Shown in pieces: positions 47,358 through 57,891 of a stretch of DNA of 64,000 nucleotides. Source of the stretch: Paenibacillus farraposensis (lineage in GTDB: Bacteria; Bacillota; Bacilli; Paenibacillales; Paenibacillaceae). Position numbers and translations under genes: made by a program. Location: assembly GCF_020736845.1 (NCBI RefSeq), contig NZ_JAFFQR010000015.1:190240-254239 (forward strand). The letters run 5' to 3'. How positions within the stretch are numbered: position 1 is the first letter of the stretch; every line of letters begins with the position of its first letter. Under the pieces are notes generated by a model that saw only the letters and a list, made by a program, of their open reading frames with translations, did no database searches and was not told the origin of the DNA.

Positions 47358-48476
47358 ATGTTCTTACGACAAGACACACGTCCCGTTAAAGTCGGGAATC
47401 TGACAATTGGCGGCAGCAATGAAGTCATCATCCAAAGTATGTGTACAACCAAAACAGCAGATGTGGAAGCGACTGTAGCCGAAATTCTCCGTTTGGAGGA
47501 AGCCGGATGTCAAATCGTGCGGGTTACTGTCAACAATGAGGAAGCGGCCGCGGCTATTAAGGAAATTAAAAAACGGATTCATATTCCGCTTGTAGCGGAT
47601 ATTCATTTTAATTACAAGCTGGCGCTACTGGCGATTGAAAATGGAATTGACAAGGTACGTATTAATCCAGGCAATATTGGACGACGTGAAAAAGTGGAAG
47701 CTGTGGTTAAAGCGTGTAAGGAAAAAGGGGTACCGATTCGGATCGGTGTCAATGCCGGATCACTGGAGCAGCATTTGCTGGATAAGTACGGTTATCCTAC
47801 GCCAGAAGCAATGGTAGAAAGTGCGCTGTACCATATCAGTATTCTGGAGGAGCTTGATTTTCACGATATTATCGTGTCTCTGAAAGCGTCCGACGTTCCG
47901 ATGGCGATTGCCGCTTATATGAAAGCAGCAGAGATTATCAAGTATCCACTCCATCTGGGCATCACCGAAGCGGGTACGCTCTTCACCGGAACGGTTAAAA
48001 GTGCGGCGGGGATGGGGGCCTTGCTGTCGGCAGGCATTGGTTCCACAATGCGTATTTCACTCAGTGCCGATCCGGTGGAAGAAGTGAAGGTTGCACGCGA
48101 ACTGCTCAAAACGTTTGGACTGATCACCAACGCGGCTACATTAATTTCCTGTCCGACCTGTGGCCGTCTGGACATTGATCTGTTCTCTATTGCCAACGAG
48201 GTAGAGGACTATATTGCAAAGCTCAAGGTTCCGATTAAAGTATCCGTACTGGGCTGCGCAGTCAATGGTCCGGGTGAAGCGAAGGAAGCGGATATCGGCA
48301 TTGCCGGAGCACGCGGAGAAGGGTTGTTGTTCCGTTATGGTCAAATGATCCGTAAAGTCCCCGAGGCTGATATGGTTGATGAGTTGAAAAAAGAAATTGA
48401 TGCCATCGTCAAAGCTTATGAAGAGACAGGCAAAATCCCTGGGCGCGAGGAACGTCATACAGCCGAAAAGGTGTAG
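47358..48476 (+). CDS. ispG: 4-hydroxy-3-methylbut-2-enyl diphosphate synthase (IspG)
   Basis: 372 residues. Converts MEcPP to HMBPP in the non-mevalonate isoprenoid pathway using flavodoxin. A TIM-barrel first part ([25 protein letters not shown]) is followed by the C-terminal cluster domain. The iron-sulfur ligands are C265 and C268 (ISCPTCGR) and C300 ([10 protein letters not shown]). Insertion of an isoprenoid gene in the clpX-lonB interval is unusual. RBS GGGAGAG. Terminator at 48491. Confidence 0.97.
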   Translation: MFLRQDTRPVKVGNLTIGGSNEVIIQSMCTTKTADVEATVAEILRLEEAGCQIVRVTVNNEEAAAAIKEIKKRIHIPLVADIHFNYKLALLAIENGIDKVRINPGNIGRREKVEAVVKACKEKGVPIRIGVNAGSLEQHLLDKYGYPTPEAMVESALYHISILEELDFHDIIVSLKASDVPMAIAAYMKAAEIIKYPLHLGITEAGTLFTGTVKSAAGMGALLSAGIGSTMRISLSADPVEEVKVARELLKTFGLITNAATLISCPTCGRLDIDLFSIANEVEDYIAKLKVPIKVSVLGCAVNGPGEAKEADIGIAGARGEGLLFRYGQMIRKVPEADMVDELKKEIDAIVKAYEETGKIPGREERHTAEKV

Positions 48477-48490
48477 AGCCATGATCTTAT

Positions 48491-48537
48491 CGCCGTGGAG
48501 AATCGTTCTGCTACAGAATGGTTCTTCACGGTGTTTT
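48491..48537 (+). terminator. Terminator after ispG
   Basis: CGCCGTGGAGAA pairs with TTCTTCACGGTG, with an inner TTCTG/CAGAA stem, and ends in TTTTT. Confidence 0.8.
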
Positions 48538-48655
48538 TGCATTTTCCCTCTGATCTTTTGAAAGACCGCCGTTTAGCTATCGCGGAAAAGGAAATACTGT
48601 CTTTCATAGAGCAGCACTTTTCTAAATTGCTGAGATGAGAAACGGAGGGTATACA

Positions 48656-50383
48656 ATGGACTTGACTATGATTTTGTTGTTGGTACAAATGTTTTTCGGG
48701 ATTGTCATCGGTCTGTATTTCTGGAATCTCCTGCGGGGCCAGAAAACGAATCGTAGTGCGGTGGACCGGGAGTCCCGGAAAGAGCTGGATAAGCTGCGCA
48801 AACTGCGTTCCATTTCACTTACCAAGCCTTTGGCTGAACGCACCCGGCCGGCGACATTACAGGATATCGTCGGTCAGAAGGACGGACTGCGTGCGCTCAA
48901 GGCGGCGCTCTGTAGTGCGAATCCGCAGCACGTAATTATTTATGGTCCGCCGGGGGTAGGAAAGACGGCCGCTGCACGCGTCGTACTGGAAGAGGCAAAA
49001 AAAAATCTGTCCTCTCCATTCAAAGCCGATGCAAAATTTACGGAGATTGACGCCACGACAGCACGGTTTGATGAGCGTGGTATTGCGGACCCGTTAATAG
49101 GCTCGGTGCATGATCCCATTTATCAAGGGGCGGGAGCTATGGGGGTGGCAGGTATTCCGCAGCCTAAGCCTGGAGCTGTAACAAAGGCGCATGGAGGTGT
49201 GCTGTTCATTGATGAGATTGGCGAGCTGCACCCGACGCAGATGAATAAGCTGTTGAAAGTACTGGAGGACCGCAAGGTATTTTTGGAGAGCGCATATTAC
49301 AATTCAGAAGATACGCATACTCCTGCCTACATTCACGATATTTTTCAAAATGGTTTGCCAGCTGACTTTCGTTTGGTAGGTGCGACGACCCGTTCACCAC
49401 ATGAGCTGCCGCCCGCCATCCGTTCCCGGTGTATGGAAATATATTTCCGTGCCCTTCAGCCACAGGAGATTGCTCGCATTGCTGAGGATGCTGTCCAGAA
49501 GCTGGGCTTTGAACCTTGTCCCGAGGCGGTCGAAGTCATACAGCGTTATGCTACGAACGGCCGGGAGGCAGTCAATATGATCCAGCTTGCTGCCGGGCTG
49601 GCACTTACCGAGAAACGGGAGATTCTCAACGCTTCCGATGTGGAATGGGTAGCGGGAAGCAGTCAAATCCAGCCGCGCCCTGACCGAAAAGTACCGGGTT
49701 TGCCGCAAATCGGATTTGTTAACGGATTAGCCGTATACGGACCGAATATGGGGATGCTGCTGGAAATTGAGGTTACGGCAGTTCCCGTACCCGAAGGAAC
49801 CGGAACCTATAATATTACAGGGGTAGTGGACGAGGAGGAAATCGGAGGAGGCTCCCGTACGCTGCGACGTAAGAGTATGGCTAAAGGTTCTGTGGAAAAT
49901 GTATTGACTGTATTGCGAACACTCGGATTGTCTCCGTCGAATTACGATTTGCATATCAATTTTCCAGGGGGAACACCTGTGGATGGCCCGTCGGCAGGGA
50001 TCGCGATGGCGACAGCTATTGCATCCGCCATGAGGGAAATTCCGGTGGATCACGAAATTGCAATGACCGGCGAGGTTAGCATCCACGGCCGTGTCAAACC
50101 GATTGGCGGCGTATTGGCCAAGGTCGAGGCGGCTTTTCAGGCAGGAGCCAAAAAAGTGATCATTCCCCAGGAAAACTGGCAAGTTCTTTTTGCCAATATT
50201 GAGGGCTTGCAAGTGATCCCCGTACAGTCGATTACCGAAGTGTTCCGTCACGTGTTCGGGGAAGAAATGACGTCAGATTTACCTGTGCATACGCCAATTG
50301 AGGTCTTTCGGCCATCCCAATCTTCCTTGCTGCAGGCGGATGGCACACTTAATGGTGCAATTTCTGAAACAGGATCTTGCTAA
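48656..50383 (+). CDS. lonB: ATP-dependent protease LonB
   Basis: 575 residues. A membrane-linked Lon: one N-terminal helix (MILLLVQMFFGIVIGLYFW), an AAA+ module with Walker [14 protein letters not shown] and Walker B FIDEIGE, and a C-terminal Lon protease domain with the Ser in DGPSAGIAMATA and TGEVSIHGRVKPIGG before the lysine. In Bacillus LonB is linked to sporulation (forespore). ATG 48656 has CGGAGGG upstream. The lonA gene follows after 110 bases. Confidence 0.95.
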   Translation: MDLTMILLLVQMFFGIVIGLYFWNLLRGQKTNRSAVDRESRKELDKLRKLRSISLTKPLAERTRPATLQDIVGQKDGLRALKAALCSANPQHVIIYGPPGVGKTAAARVVLEEAKKNLSSPFKADAKFTEIDATTARFDERGIADPLIGSVHDPIYQGAGAMGVAGIPQPKPGAVTKAHGGVLFIDEIGELHPTQMNKLLKVLEDRKVFLESAYYNSEDTHTPAYIHDIFQNGLPADFRLVGATTRSPHELPPAIRSRCMEIYFRALQPQEIARIAEDAVQKLGFEPCPEAVEVIQRYATNGREAVNMIQLAAGLALTEKREILNASDVEWVAGSSQIQPRPDRKVPGLPQIGFVNGLAVYGPNMGMLLEIEVTAVPVPEGTGTYNITGVVDEEEIGGGSRTLRRKSMAKGSVENVLTVLRTLGLSPSNYDLHINFPGGTPVDGPSAGIAMATAIASAMREIPVDHEIAMTGEVSIHGRVKPIGGVLAKVEAAFQAGAKKVIIPQENWQVLFANIEGLQVIPVQSITEVFRHVFGEEMTSDLPVHTPIEVFRPSQSSLLQADGTLNGAISETGSC

Positions 50384-50493
50384 TTAATGACCCTTTCATT
50401 GGTTTTTTCATTTAACATTTGATAAAATATGAAGATAACAACGTGAGGATTGTAAAAATCCGGAACCTGAGAATCACTGGAGGTGCGAAAGCG

Positions 50494-52830
50494 ATGGGAC
50501 CCGCCAAGACAAAAGGTCGTCGTTTTCCTTTGTTGCCCTTAAGAGGACTTCTGGTCTACCCGAGCATGGTTCTGCATCTCGATGTGGGCCGAGAAAAATC
50601 AGTTAAGGCTTTGGAAAAAGCGATGGTTGAAGACAATTTGATTCTCCTGTGTTCTCAATCAGAAGTCAATATTGAAGAACCTGCACAAGAGGATATTTTT
50701 CGAATCGGTACCGTAGCCAAGGTGCGCCAGATGCTCAAGCTTCCTAACGGAACGATACGAGTACTGGTAGAAGGGCTGGAACGTGCCGAGATTATTCAAT
50801 ATATGGACAACGAAGAATATTACGAGGTACTGGCCAAGGAGCTGCATGAGGCCGAAAGCGTACAGCCTGAGACGGATGCGCTGATGCGCACCGTATTGAC
50901 CCAGTTCGAGCATTATATCAATTTGTCCAAGAAGGTAACACCCGAGACGCTCGCTGCGGTGTCTGATATTGAGGAGCCCGGACGGCTGGCAGACGTCATC
51001 ACAAGCCATCTGACGCTCAAAATTAAAGAAAAGCAGGATATCCTGGAGACCATCGATGTCTCTGAGCGTCTGGAGAAGCTTCTGGATATTTTGAATAACG
51101 AGCGTGAGGTACTGGAGCTGGAGCGTAAAATCAACCAGCGTGTGAAGAAGCAGATGGAAAAGACGCAGAAGGAATATTATCTGCGTGAGCAAATGAAGGC
51201 GATTCAGAAGGAGCTTGGCGAGAAGGAAGGTCGTGCAGGAGAGGTTGAAGAGCTGCGCAACCAGCTGAGTGAGCTGGAGCTGCCTGCTCCAGTCAAGGAG
51301 AAGGTCGAAAAGGAAATCGATCGTCTGGAGAAAATGCCTGCAAGCTCTGCCGAGGGGGGCGTCATCCGCAATTACGTCGATTGGCTGTTAAGCTTGCCAT
51401 GGAATACGTTTACCGATGACGACCTGGATATTGCCAAGGCCGAAGAGATACTGAACCATGACCACTACGGACTGGATAAACCCAAAGAGCGAGTACTGGA
51501 ATATTTGGCTGTGCGCAAGCTGGTGAAGACCATTAAGGGACCGATTCTGTGTCTCGTAGGCCCGCCAGGGGTCGGCAAGACCTCGCTGGCTCGTTCCATT
51601 GCCAAATCCATGGGGCGTGAATTTGTCCGCATTTCCCTCGGCGGTGTGCGGGATGAAGCTGAAATACGTGGCCATCGCCGGACTTACGTTGGCGCGATGC
51701 CGGGGCGTATTATTCAGGGAATGAAGACGGCAGGGACGTCTAATCCGGTCTTTTTGCTGGATGAAATTGATAAAATGGCGTCCGATTTTAGGGGGGACCC
51801 TTCAGCGGCATTGCTGGAAGTACTTGATCCCGAGCAAAACAATACGTTCAGCGACCATTTTGTCGAGCTGCCATTTGATCTGTCCAACGTAATGTTTGTG
51901 ACGACTGCAAATGCTGCGCACAATATCCCGCGTCCACTGATGGATCGCATGGAGACACTTTATATTCCCGGTTACACCGAACTGGAGAAGCTGGAGATTG
52001 CCAATCGGTACCTGTTGCCCAAACAGAAGAGAGAGCATGGCTTGGAAGAGGATCAGTTGGTCATGGGGGAGGATACGCTGCTGCGTGTCATTCGTGAATA
52101 CACCCGTGAATCTGGTGTGCGTAATCTGGAGCAGCAATTGGCTTCCCTGTGCCGCAAGGCTGCGAAGACAGTGGTATCCGGTGGGGAAGGGCCGATTCAA
52201 ATTACACCGGATAATCTGAAAGATTATTTGGGCATTGCCAAATTCCGTTATGGTGTAGCGGAACTGGAGGATCAGATTGGCACGGTTACAGGTCTGGCAT
52301 GGACAGAGGTTGGCGGCGAAACGCTAATGATCGAAGTGACGGTTGTGCCCGGTACCGGTAAACTGATTCTTACAGGTAAGCTTGGTGATGTGATGAAGGA
52401 ATCCGCACAGGCCGCATTCAGCTATACTCGCTCCAAAGCGGTCGATTTGGGGATTGAGCCGGACTTTTATGAGAAAAATGATATCCACATTCATATTCCT
52501 GAGGGAGCCATTCCGAAGGATGGGCCATCTGCGGGAATCACCATTGCGACAGCATTGATTTCCGCCTTGACTAATCGTCATGTATCCAAGGATGTGGCGA
52601 TGACGGGGGAAATCACCCTTCGTGGTCGCGTGCTGCCGATCGGTGGACTGAAAGAAAAGTCGCTGGCGGCTCACCGGGCGGGCTACAAAAAAATTCTGCT
52701 TCCGAAAGATAACGAACGGGATTTGAAGGATATTCCCGACAGTATCCGGCAGGATGTTGAATTTGTCCCCGTTGCCCATATGGATCAGGTGCTAAAGCAT
52801 GCTTTGGTTGAACAGGCAAGGGTACATTAG
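50494..52830 (+). CDS. lon: ATP-dependent protease Lon (LonA)
   Basis: 778 residues from ATG 50494 (GGAGGTG upstream; the in-frame ATG at 50419 lacks one). Degrades damaged and regulatory proteins. N-terminal LON substrate-binding domain ([20 protein letters not shown]), a coiled-coil-rich middle, AAA+ module with Walker [14 protein letters not shown] and Walker [10 protein letters not shown], and the protease domain with S679 in [14 protein letters not shown] and [14 protein letters not shown] carrying the catalytic lysine. Followed directly by engB, as in Bacillus. Confidence 0.98.
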   Translation: MGPAKTKGRRFPLLPLRGLLVYPSMVLHLDVGREKSVKALEKAMVEDNLILLCSQSEVNIEEPAQEDIFRIGTVAKVRQMLKLPNGTIRVLVEGLERAEIIQYMDNEEYYEVLAKELHEAESVQPETDALMRTVLTQFEHYINLSKKVTPETLAAVSDIEEPGRLADVITSHLTLKIKEKQDILETIDVSERLEKLLDILNNEREVLELERKINQRVKKQMEKTQKEYYLREQMKAIQKELGEKEGRAGEVEELRNQLSELELPAPVKEKVEKEIDRLEKMPASSAEGGVIRNYVDWLLSLPWNTFTDDDLDIAKAEEILNHDHYGLDKPKERVLEYLAVRKLVKTIKGPILCLVGPPGVGKTSLARSIAKSMGREFVRISLGGVRDEAEIRGHRRTYVGAMPGRIIQGMKTAGTSNPVFLLDEIDKMASDFRGDPSAALLEVLDPEQNNTFSDHFVELPFDLSNVMFVTTANAAHNIPRPLMDRMETLYIPGYTELEKLEIANRYLLPKQKREHGLEEDQLVMGEDTLLRVIREYTRESGVRNLEQQLASLCRKAAKTVVSGGEGPIQITPDNLKDYLGIAKFRYGVAELEDQIGTVTGLAWTEVGGETLMIEVTVVPGTGKLILTGKLGDVMKESAQAAFSYTRSKAVDLGIEPDFYEKNDIHIHIPEGAIPKDGPSAGITIATALISALTNRHVSKDVAMTGEITLRGRVLPIGGLKEKSLAAHRAGYKKILLPKDNERDLKDIPDSIRQDVEFVPVAHMDQVLKHALVEQARVH

Positions 52831-52848
52831 AGAGGAATTAAGAACACA

Positions 52849-53460
52849 ATGAAAGTAACAAAAGCAGAATTTATTATTAGTGCGGTCGGCCCAAAGCAGT
52901 TTCCTGTGGACGCTTTGCCAGAGATAGCTCTGGCAGGGCGTTCCAATGTGGGAAAGTCTTCGCTGATCAACCGGATGATAAACCGTAAAAATTTAGCGCG
53001 TACCAGTTCTACGCCCGGGAAAACACAACAGCTCAATTACTACCGGATTAATGATGATCTCTATTTTGTCGATTTTCCCGGTTACGGTTACGCTAAAGTA
53101 TCCAAAACGTCCCGCCAAGCTTGGGGGCAGATGATTGAGTCTTATTTGCTGGAACGGGAGCAGCTCAAACTGGTGCTTCAAATGGTTGATTTGCGCCATC
53201 CTCCGTCCAAGGATGACATTATGATGTATGATTGGCTGCGTCATCACGGACTTCCGGTATGCGTTGTAGGTACCAAAGCAGATAAAATCCCGAAAACACG
53301 GCGTGAAAAACATTATAAGGTAATTAAGCAGGAACTCGGAATACTTCCCGGTGCATTGTTTATCCCCTTTTCATCCGAAGAAGGCATGGGCAAGGAAGAA
53401 CTGTGGTCTGTCATTTCTAGCTATATAGGGAATGAGAACGAAGGCCAGGCTGAAGTGTAA
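52849..53460 (+). CDS. engB: Ribosome biogenesis GTPase EngB (YsxC)
   Basis: 203 residues. A circularly ordinary Era-like GTPase involved in 50S assembly. G1 GRSNVGKSS (residues ~30-38), G2/G3 [12 protein letters not shown] and [10 protein letters not shown]4 VGTKADK and G5 FSSEEG. RBS GAGGAATTAAG. Starts 18 bases after lon, in an operon with it; a terminator follows at 53463. Confidence 0.97.
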   Translation: MKVTKAEFIISAVGPKQFPVDALPEIALAGRSNVGKSSLINRMINRKNLARTSSTPGKTQQLNYYRINDDLYFVDFPGYGYAKVSKTSRQAWGQMIESYLLEREQLKLVLQMVDLRHPPSKDDIMMYDWLRHHGLPVCVVGTKADKIPKTRREKHYKVIKQELGILPGALFIPFSSEEGMGKEELWSVISSYIGNENEGQAEV

Positions 53461-53462
53461 GT

Positions 53463-53491
53463 GCAGGGCGCCCTTTGAGGGCGTCCTTTTT
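53463..53491 (+). terminator. Terminator after engB
   Basis: AGGGCGCCCT-TTGA-GGGCGTCCT with a five-base T run. Confidence 0.85.
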
Positions 53492-54064
53492 CGTAATGTG
53501 CTATAATCATCAATTCGTTGCTGGATCAGTGAAATCTGGCTCAAACGTTCTCCGAGCTGGAACAGATTGACCAGCAGCTTCGGATGAGCTGCTCCAGGTT
53601 GTTTGCATTGGAAGCCTGATCGGATTGGACATACTGGAATGAATCGTTATGCAGAGCAGTCCTTTTATTACTGGAAGGGGCTTTTTTATGCCAAAAAAAT
53701 GATTGCATTTGCTCTGTATAGATGTTATTTTTAATCTCGTTGAAATACAAAGAAGCTGATTTGTGGTTTGGGAGAGCTTTAGGTAGAATCACCGGAGAGT
53801 AGGCGTATCGAGTTAGTGTAATGTGTCTCTTATTAGAGCCATTTGCATGTCCTATATCGTAACCATGGAATTTTCCATGGTTATTTGTTTTAAAAGTAGT
53901 CTACACTAAATGAGTCATACAGAGCGTGACCGTCTTTGAAATCTATCCAATTTTCATAAACAATTCATAAAGCAGCCCAAGGAGACTCGGATTTCTGTGA
54001 TATAATTAACATAGTTTATGATGACAGGTTACTCTTATTACAGTTTAGGCAGGTGAATTTTACA
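53492..54064. other. Long gene-free stretch before hemA
   Basis: About 570 bases with no open frame that I trust. AGCAGCT/AGCTGCT (53573-53593) and the perfect palindrome AACCATGGAA-TT-TTCCATGGTT (53861-53882, then ATTTGTTTT) can fold; the latter may be a terminator or regulatory stem. TATAAT at 54001-54006 is a plausible -10 for the hem operon, with a poor -35. A short frame encoding FSELEQIDQQLRM (about 53550-53590) may be a gene scrap. Confidence 0.4.
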
Positions 54065-55459
54065 ATGCACATCGTCGTTGTTGGGTTGAATTATCGTACG
54101 GCGCCTGTGGAAGTCAGAGAGCGTTTTACGTTTGCAGAACAAGATTTGCCGAAAGCGCTGGAGCAACTCAAACTTACCAAAAGTGTGTTGGAGGGCGTCA
54201 TTGTCGCAACCTGCAATCGAACTGAGATATATGTTGTGGTAGACCGCCTTCACATGTGCGGTTATTTTATACGCAGTTTTATGGAGCAATGGTTCGGCAT
54301 TCCGCGGGATCAATTTACACAGCATTTATATATATATGAGGACGAGCAGGCAATCCGGCATTTGTTTCGGGTGACTTGTGGTCTGGATTCGATGGTCATT
54401 GGGGAAACTCAAATTTTGGGACAGGTGAAGAATGCTTTTCTTCAGGCCCAATCGCAAAAAATAACGGCCACTTGGTTTAATATGTTGTTCAAGCAAGCCA
54501 TCACATTGGGCAAGCGTGCCCATTCGGAGACGTCCATTGGAGAAAGCGCCGTATCTGTCAGCTATGCGGCCGTGGAGCTGGGCAAGCGAATTTTCGGCCT
54601 ATTTACCGATAAGAAGGTGCTGATTCTCGGTGCAGGCAAAATGAGCGAGCTTACCGTGAAGCATTTGTACAGCGGTGGTGCAGCTGAGGTTATTGTGGCA
54701 AACCGGACCTTGTCCCGCGCGGAAGACCTGGCCTCCAAGTTTCGCGGAACGCCGGTCACGATGGAGGAAGGCATCAATCGTTTAGCGGATGTGGACATTG
54801 TCATCAGCTCGACAGGCGCCCAAGGATATATTTTGGATCGAAACCAGGTAGAAGCCAGCATGAAACGACGCCAGTCCCGTCCTTTGTTTATGATTGATAT
54901 CGCGGTTCCACGGGATTTGGACCCGGCTATTGGGGAATTACACAACGTTTTTCTATACGATATTGATGATTTGGAAGGTATCGTAGAGAGCAATCTGGAG
55001 ATGCGTCGTACCGAGGCTGCCAAAATCGAGCATATGATCGAAGGCGAGCTTGGCGAGTTCTATCAATGGTTGAAAACGATGGGAGTGCGTCCGGTGATTC
55101 GTGCTTTACAGGAAAAAGCGGAGTCCGTACACCAGGATACATTGGAAAGCTTGTTCAACAAGCTTCCAGAGCTGGATGAACGGCAGCGCAAAGTGATTAG
55201 CCGATTGACGAAGAGTATGCTGAACCAGATGATGCATGATCCGATCAATCGGGTGAAGGAGCTGGCTGTCCAAAAGCAGGGAAATGAGGCATTAGAGATG
55301 TTTAGCCACATTTTTGCTCTGGAGGATCGTTTGGAAGACGCCGCCCAGAGAGTAGATAAAAGCGATGCATCCGCGTTAATGAGACCGGAGGTCGGTGTTC
55401 ACGAAAAAGCCGGTCAGTCCCAAGCTTCGCCAGCGTCGTTAGCGCCGGCCGGCCTGTAA
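54065..55459 (+). CDS. hemA: Glutamyl-tRNA reductase HemA
   Basis: 464 residues from ATG 54065 (AGGCAGGTGA upstream). Reduces glutamyl-tRNA to glutamate-1-semialdehyde, the first committed step of heme synthesis. Catalytic C50 lies in VIVATCNRTEIY; the NADPH domain has VLILGAGKMSELT; ALDRKVISRL-type C-terminal dimerisation helices follow (DERQRKVISRLTKSMLNQ). First gene of hemA-hemX-(siroheme dehydrogenase)-hemC-cobA/hemD-hemB-hemL. TATAAT at 54001 is a plausible promoter. Confidence 0.97.
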   Translation: MHIVVVGLNYRTAPVEVRERFTFAEQDLPKALEQLKLTKSVLEGVIVATCNRTEIYVVVDRLHMCGYFIRSFMEQWFGIPRDQFTQHLYIYEDEQAIRHLFRVTCGLDSMVIGETQILGQVKNAFLQAQSQKITATWFNMLFKQAITLGKRAHSETSIGESAVSVSYAAVELGKRIFGLFTDKKVLILGAGKMSELTVKHLYSGGAAEVIVANRTLSRAEDLASKFRGTPVTMEEGINRLADVDIVISSTGAQGYILDRNQVEASMKRRQSRPLFMIDIAVPRDLDPAIGELHNVFLYDIDDLEGIVESNLEMRRTEAAKIEHMIEGELGEFYQWLKTMGVRPVIRALQEKAESVHQDTLESLFNKLPELDERQRKVISRLTKSMLNQMMHDPINRVKELAVQKQGNEALEMFSHIFALEDRLEDAAQRVDKSDASALMRPEVGVHEKAGQSQASPASLAPAGL

Positions 55460-55475
55460 AGGCGGGTGAACAGAC

Positions 55476-56303
55476 GTGGCTTTAGACATGCTTATATATG
55501 ATTCTATGATTTATGTTTTTGCCCTGAGCCTTCTGTTTGTATTCTCGGATGGGATTCGACGCAATGTGAATGCCAAACGGACAGGTACAGGGCTTCTTGT
55601 TGTCGTTCTGTTGCTCCAGCTCGTATATATGGGAATCAGAACCTGGAATGAGGGGCACCTGCCCATTTTCGTGACCTATGATTTTTTATTTCTGTTCTCG
55701 TTTATTTTAGTGCTGATTTCTTTGATTTTATCACGTTATCAGCATGCTGAATTTGCGGTATTGCTGCTTAATATTATTAGCTTCGCGGCGCTTGTACTCA
55801 ATAAATTATGGATGCAGCCGACGGACGACCCGCTCGCTAATTGGCATACTGTGCATGGGCTGCTCCTGATTCATATTGCGCTGGCTAATCTCGGCTTTGT
55901 AGCGATGACAGTAGCAGCTGTGTTTTCGGGGCTGTATCTGTTCTTGCATCGTAAATTGAAAATCAAGAAATGGAACGACACGATCAGGCGTTTGCCGAGT
56001 CTCGAAATGATGGATCGGTATACGCATAAGGCGCTGCTGATCGGTACTCCATTACTTGGAGTTTCCATTGTCGTTGCAGTCATATCTATTATTGCCGAGC
56101 AGCGCTGGCGTCTTTTGCTGGATACCAAAGTGCTGGTGACAGCGATAGCCTTATGTGTGTATATTGTATTTTTAATGAGCAAAAGATGGAATCAGCGTTC
56201 AGGTCTTGTAATGGCCAAGTGGGCATTAGTGGGCTACGCACTCTTGATTCTTAACTTTTTGCTGAATTCCTGGTCAGTATTTCACCAGTGGACGGGAGAG
56301 TGA
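55476..56303 (+). CDS. hemX: HemX-like membrane protein (CcsA-type)
   Basis: 275 residues, GTG start with GGCGGGTGA upstream. About eight membrane helices, related to cytochrome c assembly CcsA/ResC proteins. In Bacillus HemX lowers HemA level; position right after hemA fits this role. Landmarks: LNKLWMQPTDDPLANWHTVH and HIALANLGFVAMTVAAVFSG, with histidines at helix ends. It overlaps the next gene by about 16 bases. Confidence 0.85.
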   Translation: MALDMLIYDSMIYVFALSLLFVFSDGIRRNVNAKRTGTGLLVVVLLLQLVYMGIRTWNEGHLPIFVTYDFLFLFSFILVLISLILSRYQHAEFAVLLLNIISFAALVLNKLWMQPTDDPLANWHTVHGLLLIHIALANLGFVAMTVAAVFSGLYLFLHRKLKIKKWNDTIRRLPSLEMMDRYTHKALLIGTPLLGVSIVVAVISIIAEQRWRLLLDTKVLVTAIALCVYIVFLMSKRWNQRSGLVMAKWALVGYALLILNFLLNSWSVFHQWTGE

Positions 56304-56959
56304 ATGACCGTTTGCAGCATTTTGTCCCGATTTCGTTGAATTGTAACCATAAGAACTGTTGCGTTGTAGGCGGCGGTAAAATAGCAGAACGCAAGGTAAA
56401 GGGGCTGATAGGAAGCGGGGCATGCATTACCGTTATCAGCCCGAATATAACGCCGGATTTACAGGTTCTGGCCGATCACAAGCAGCTCCACTGGGTAAAT
56501 CGCGTATATCGCGAGGGCGACCTTCAGGGAGCCTTTCTTGTATATGCGGCGACGAACCAGAGAGAAGTGAATAATGCAGTTGCCCATGAGGCCAGACAAA
56601 GAGGTATACTGGTAAATGTAGCCGATCGGCCGGAAGACGCTGATTTTATAACGCCAGGCATCATTCGGCGAGGGAGGCTGACGATCAGTGTCTCCACCAC
56701 AGGAGCAGGCCCGGCTGTGACCGCGGATATTACTTCAGCCTTGGATACATTATTCGGGAGTGAATATGAGACGTATCTGGATTTTATGTACGATATGCGG
56801 CAGGTGATCAAACGTACTGTCAATTCACCGCAGCAAAGAGCCAAGCTGCTGAGGCGACTGGCAAGCAGCGGTATTTTGGATCAAATACGGCGTCATGAAT
56901 TTACCGCTTGGACTGAAAAAGAGATAGACCAATGGATTGCGCAAAATCAGGAGGAATAA
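56288..56959 (+). CDS. Precorrin-2 dehydrogenase / sirohydrochlorin ferrochelatase-type protein
   Basis: 223 residues as read from GTG 56288; GTG 56300 is an alternative and neither has a perfect RBS (GGGAG is close). The N-terminal NAD-binding loop is [18 protein letters not shown], followed by [11 protein letters not shown] and [20 protein letters not shown]. It is the SirC/YlnF-type dehydrogenase that makes sirohydrochlorin, the siroheme branch. The chelatase half of the longer Met8/CysG enzymes seems reduced. It sits inside the heme operon with CobA (fused to HemD), so heme and siroheme are made from a common cluster. Confidence 0.88.
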   Translation: MDGRVNDRLQHFVPISLNCNHKNCCVVGGGKIAERKVKGLIGSGACITVISPNITPDLQVLADHKQLHWVNRVYREGDLQGAFLVYAATNQREVNNAVAHEARQRGILVNVADRPEDADFITPGIIRRGRLTISVSTTGAGPAVTADITSALDTLFGSEYETYLDFMYDMRQVIKRTVNSPQQRAKLLRRLASSGILDQIRRHEFTAWTEKEIDQWIAQNQEE

Positions 56960-56960
56960 C

Positions 56961-57887
56961 ATGCGAACAATTGTGGTAGGCAGCAGACAGAGCGCGCTTG
57001 CGCTAACTCAGACCGGGCATGTCATTGAGGATTTGAAGGCGCTGTGCGCGGAGCATGGATTGGATTTGCAGTTTGTCGTCAAAAAAATACTGACCAAGGG
57101 CGATCGAATATTGGATGTAACCTTGTCCAAGGTAGGCGGAAAAGGCCTTTTTGTCAAAGAAATTGAACAGGCCATGCTGGCAGGTGAGATTGATATGGCA
57201 GTGCATAGTATGAAGGATATGCCGTCCGAATTGCCAGAGGGTCTTGTCAATGGCGCTGTACCACGCCGGGAGGACCCGCGGGATTGCCTCGTTTCACTTG
57301 GCGCAAAGAACTTGGAGGATTTGCCTCAAGGGGCAAAAGTAGGCACGAGCAGCCTGCGCCGAGCCAGTCAAATCAAGGCCATGCGCCCTGATTTGCAATT
57401 GGAGCCTGTACGCGGAAATATTGATTCCCGTCTGAAAAAGCTGGAGACGGAAGGCTTTGATGCCATTATTTTGGCAGCGGCGGGCTTGCACCGGATGGGC
57501 TGGAAAAAGCGAATTACGTCCTATATACCGGAAGAAGCTTGCTTGCCAGCAGTTGGGCAGGGAGCGCTTGGTATTGAATGCCGCGCTGACGATGAAGAGT
57601 TGCTGACATTGTTGCGTCTTTACAATGACCGGGATACTTCGGCTACGGTTATGGCCGAACGAACCTTCCTTGGCGTACTGAACGGGGGATGCCAAGTTCC
57701 GATTGGGGCACATGCAGTCTGGGCTGGCCAGGAAATCCGTCTCACGGGCATGGTAGGCTCGCCGGATGGTGAGGTTGTTTTGAAGGAAACGCTCCAGGGG
57801 ACTGATCCTCAGAAGCTGGGAGAAGCGGTAGCAGCCAGTTTGATTGCCAAAGGAGCAGAACAGATTTTGGCGCAGGTAAGGGGTTGA
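56961..57887 (+). CDS. hemC: Porphobilinogen deaminase HemC
   Basis: 308 residues, ATG 56961 with GGAGGAA upstream. Links four porphobilinogen units into hydroxymethylbilane. Cofactor cysteine C244 is in [10 protein letters not shown]. Other landmarks: [33 protein letters not shown] and [15 protein letters not shown] (substrate-binding), [16 protein letters not shown] and [13 protein letters not shown]. It starts one base after the preceding stop, so the genes are coupled. Confidence 0.97.
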   Translation: MRTIVVGSRQSALALTQTGHVIEDLKALCAEHGLDLQFVVKKILTKGDRILDVTLSKVGGKGLFVKEIEQAMLAGEIDMAVHSMKDMPSELPEGLVNGAVPRREDPRDCLVSLGAKNLEDLPQGAKVGTSSLRRASQIKAMRPDLQLEPVRGNIDSRLKKLETEGFDAIILAAAGLHRMGWKKRITSYIPEEACLPAVGQGALGIECRADDEELLTLLRLYNDRDTSATVMAERTFLGVLNGGCQVPIGAHAVWAGQEIRLTGMVGSPDGEVVLKETLQGTDPQKLGEAVAASLIAKGAEQILAQVRG

Positions 57888-57891
57888 GGAT

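Noticed and set aside
53541..53792. 83-codon minus-strand frame before hemA
   Set aside because: No RBS, low-quality composition, and a hairpin in its middle. Kept only as a note in the spacer feature.
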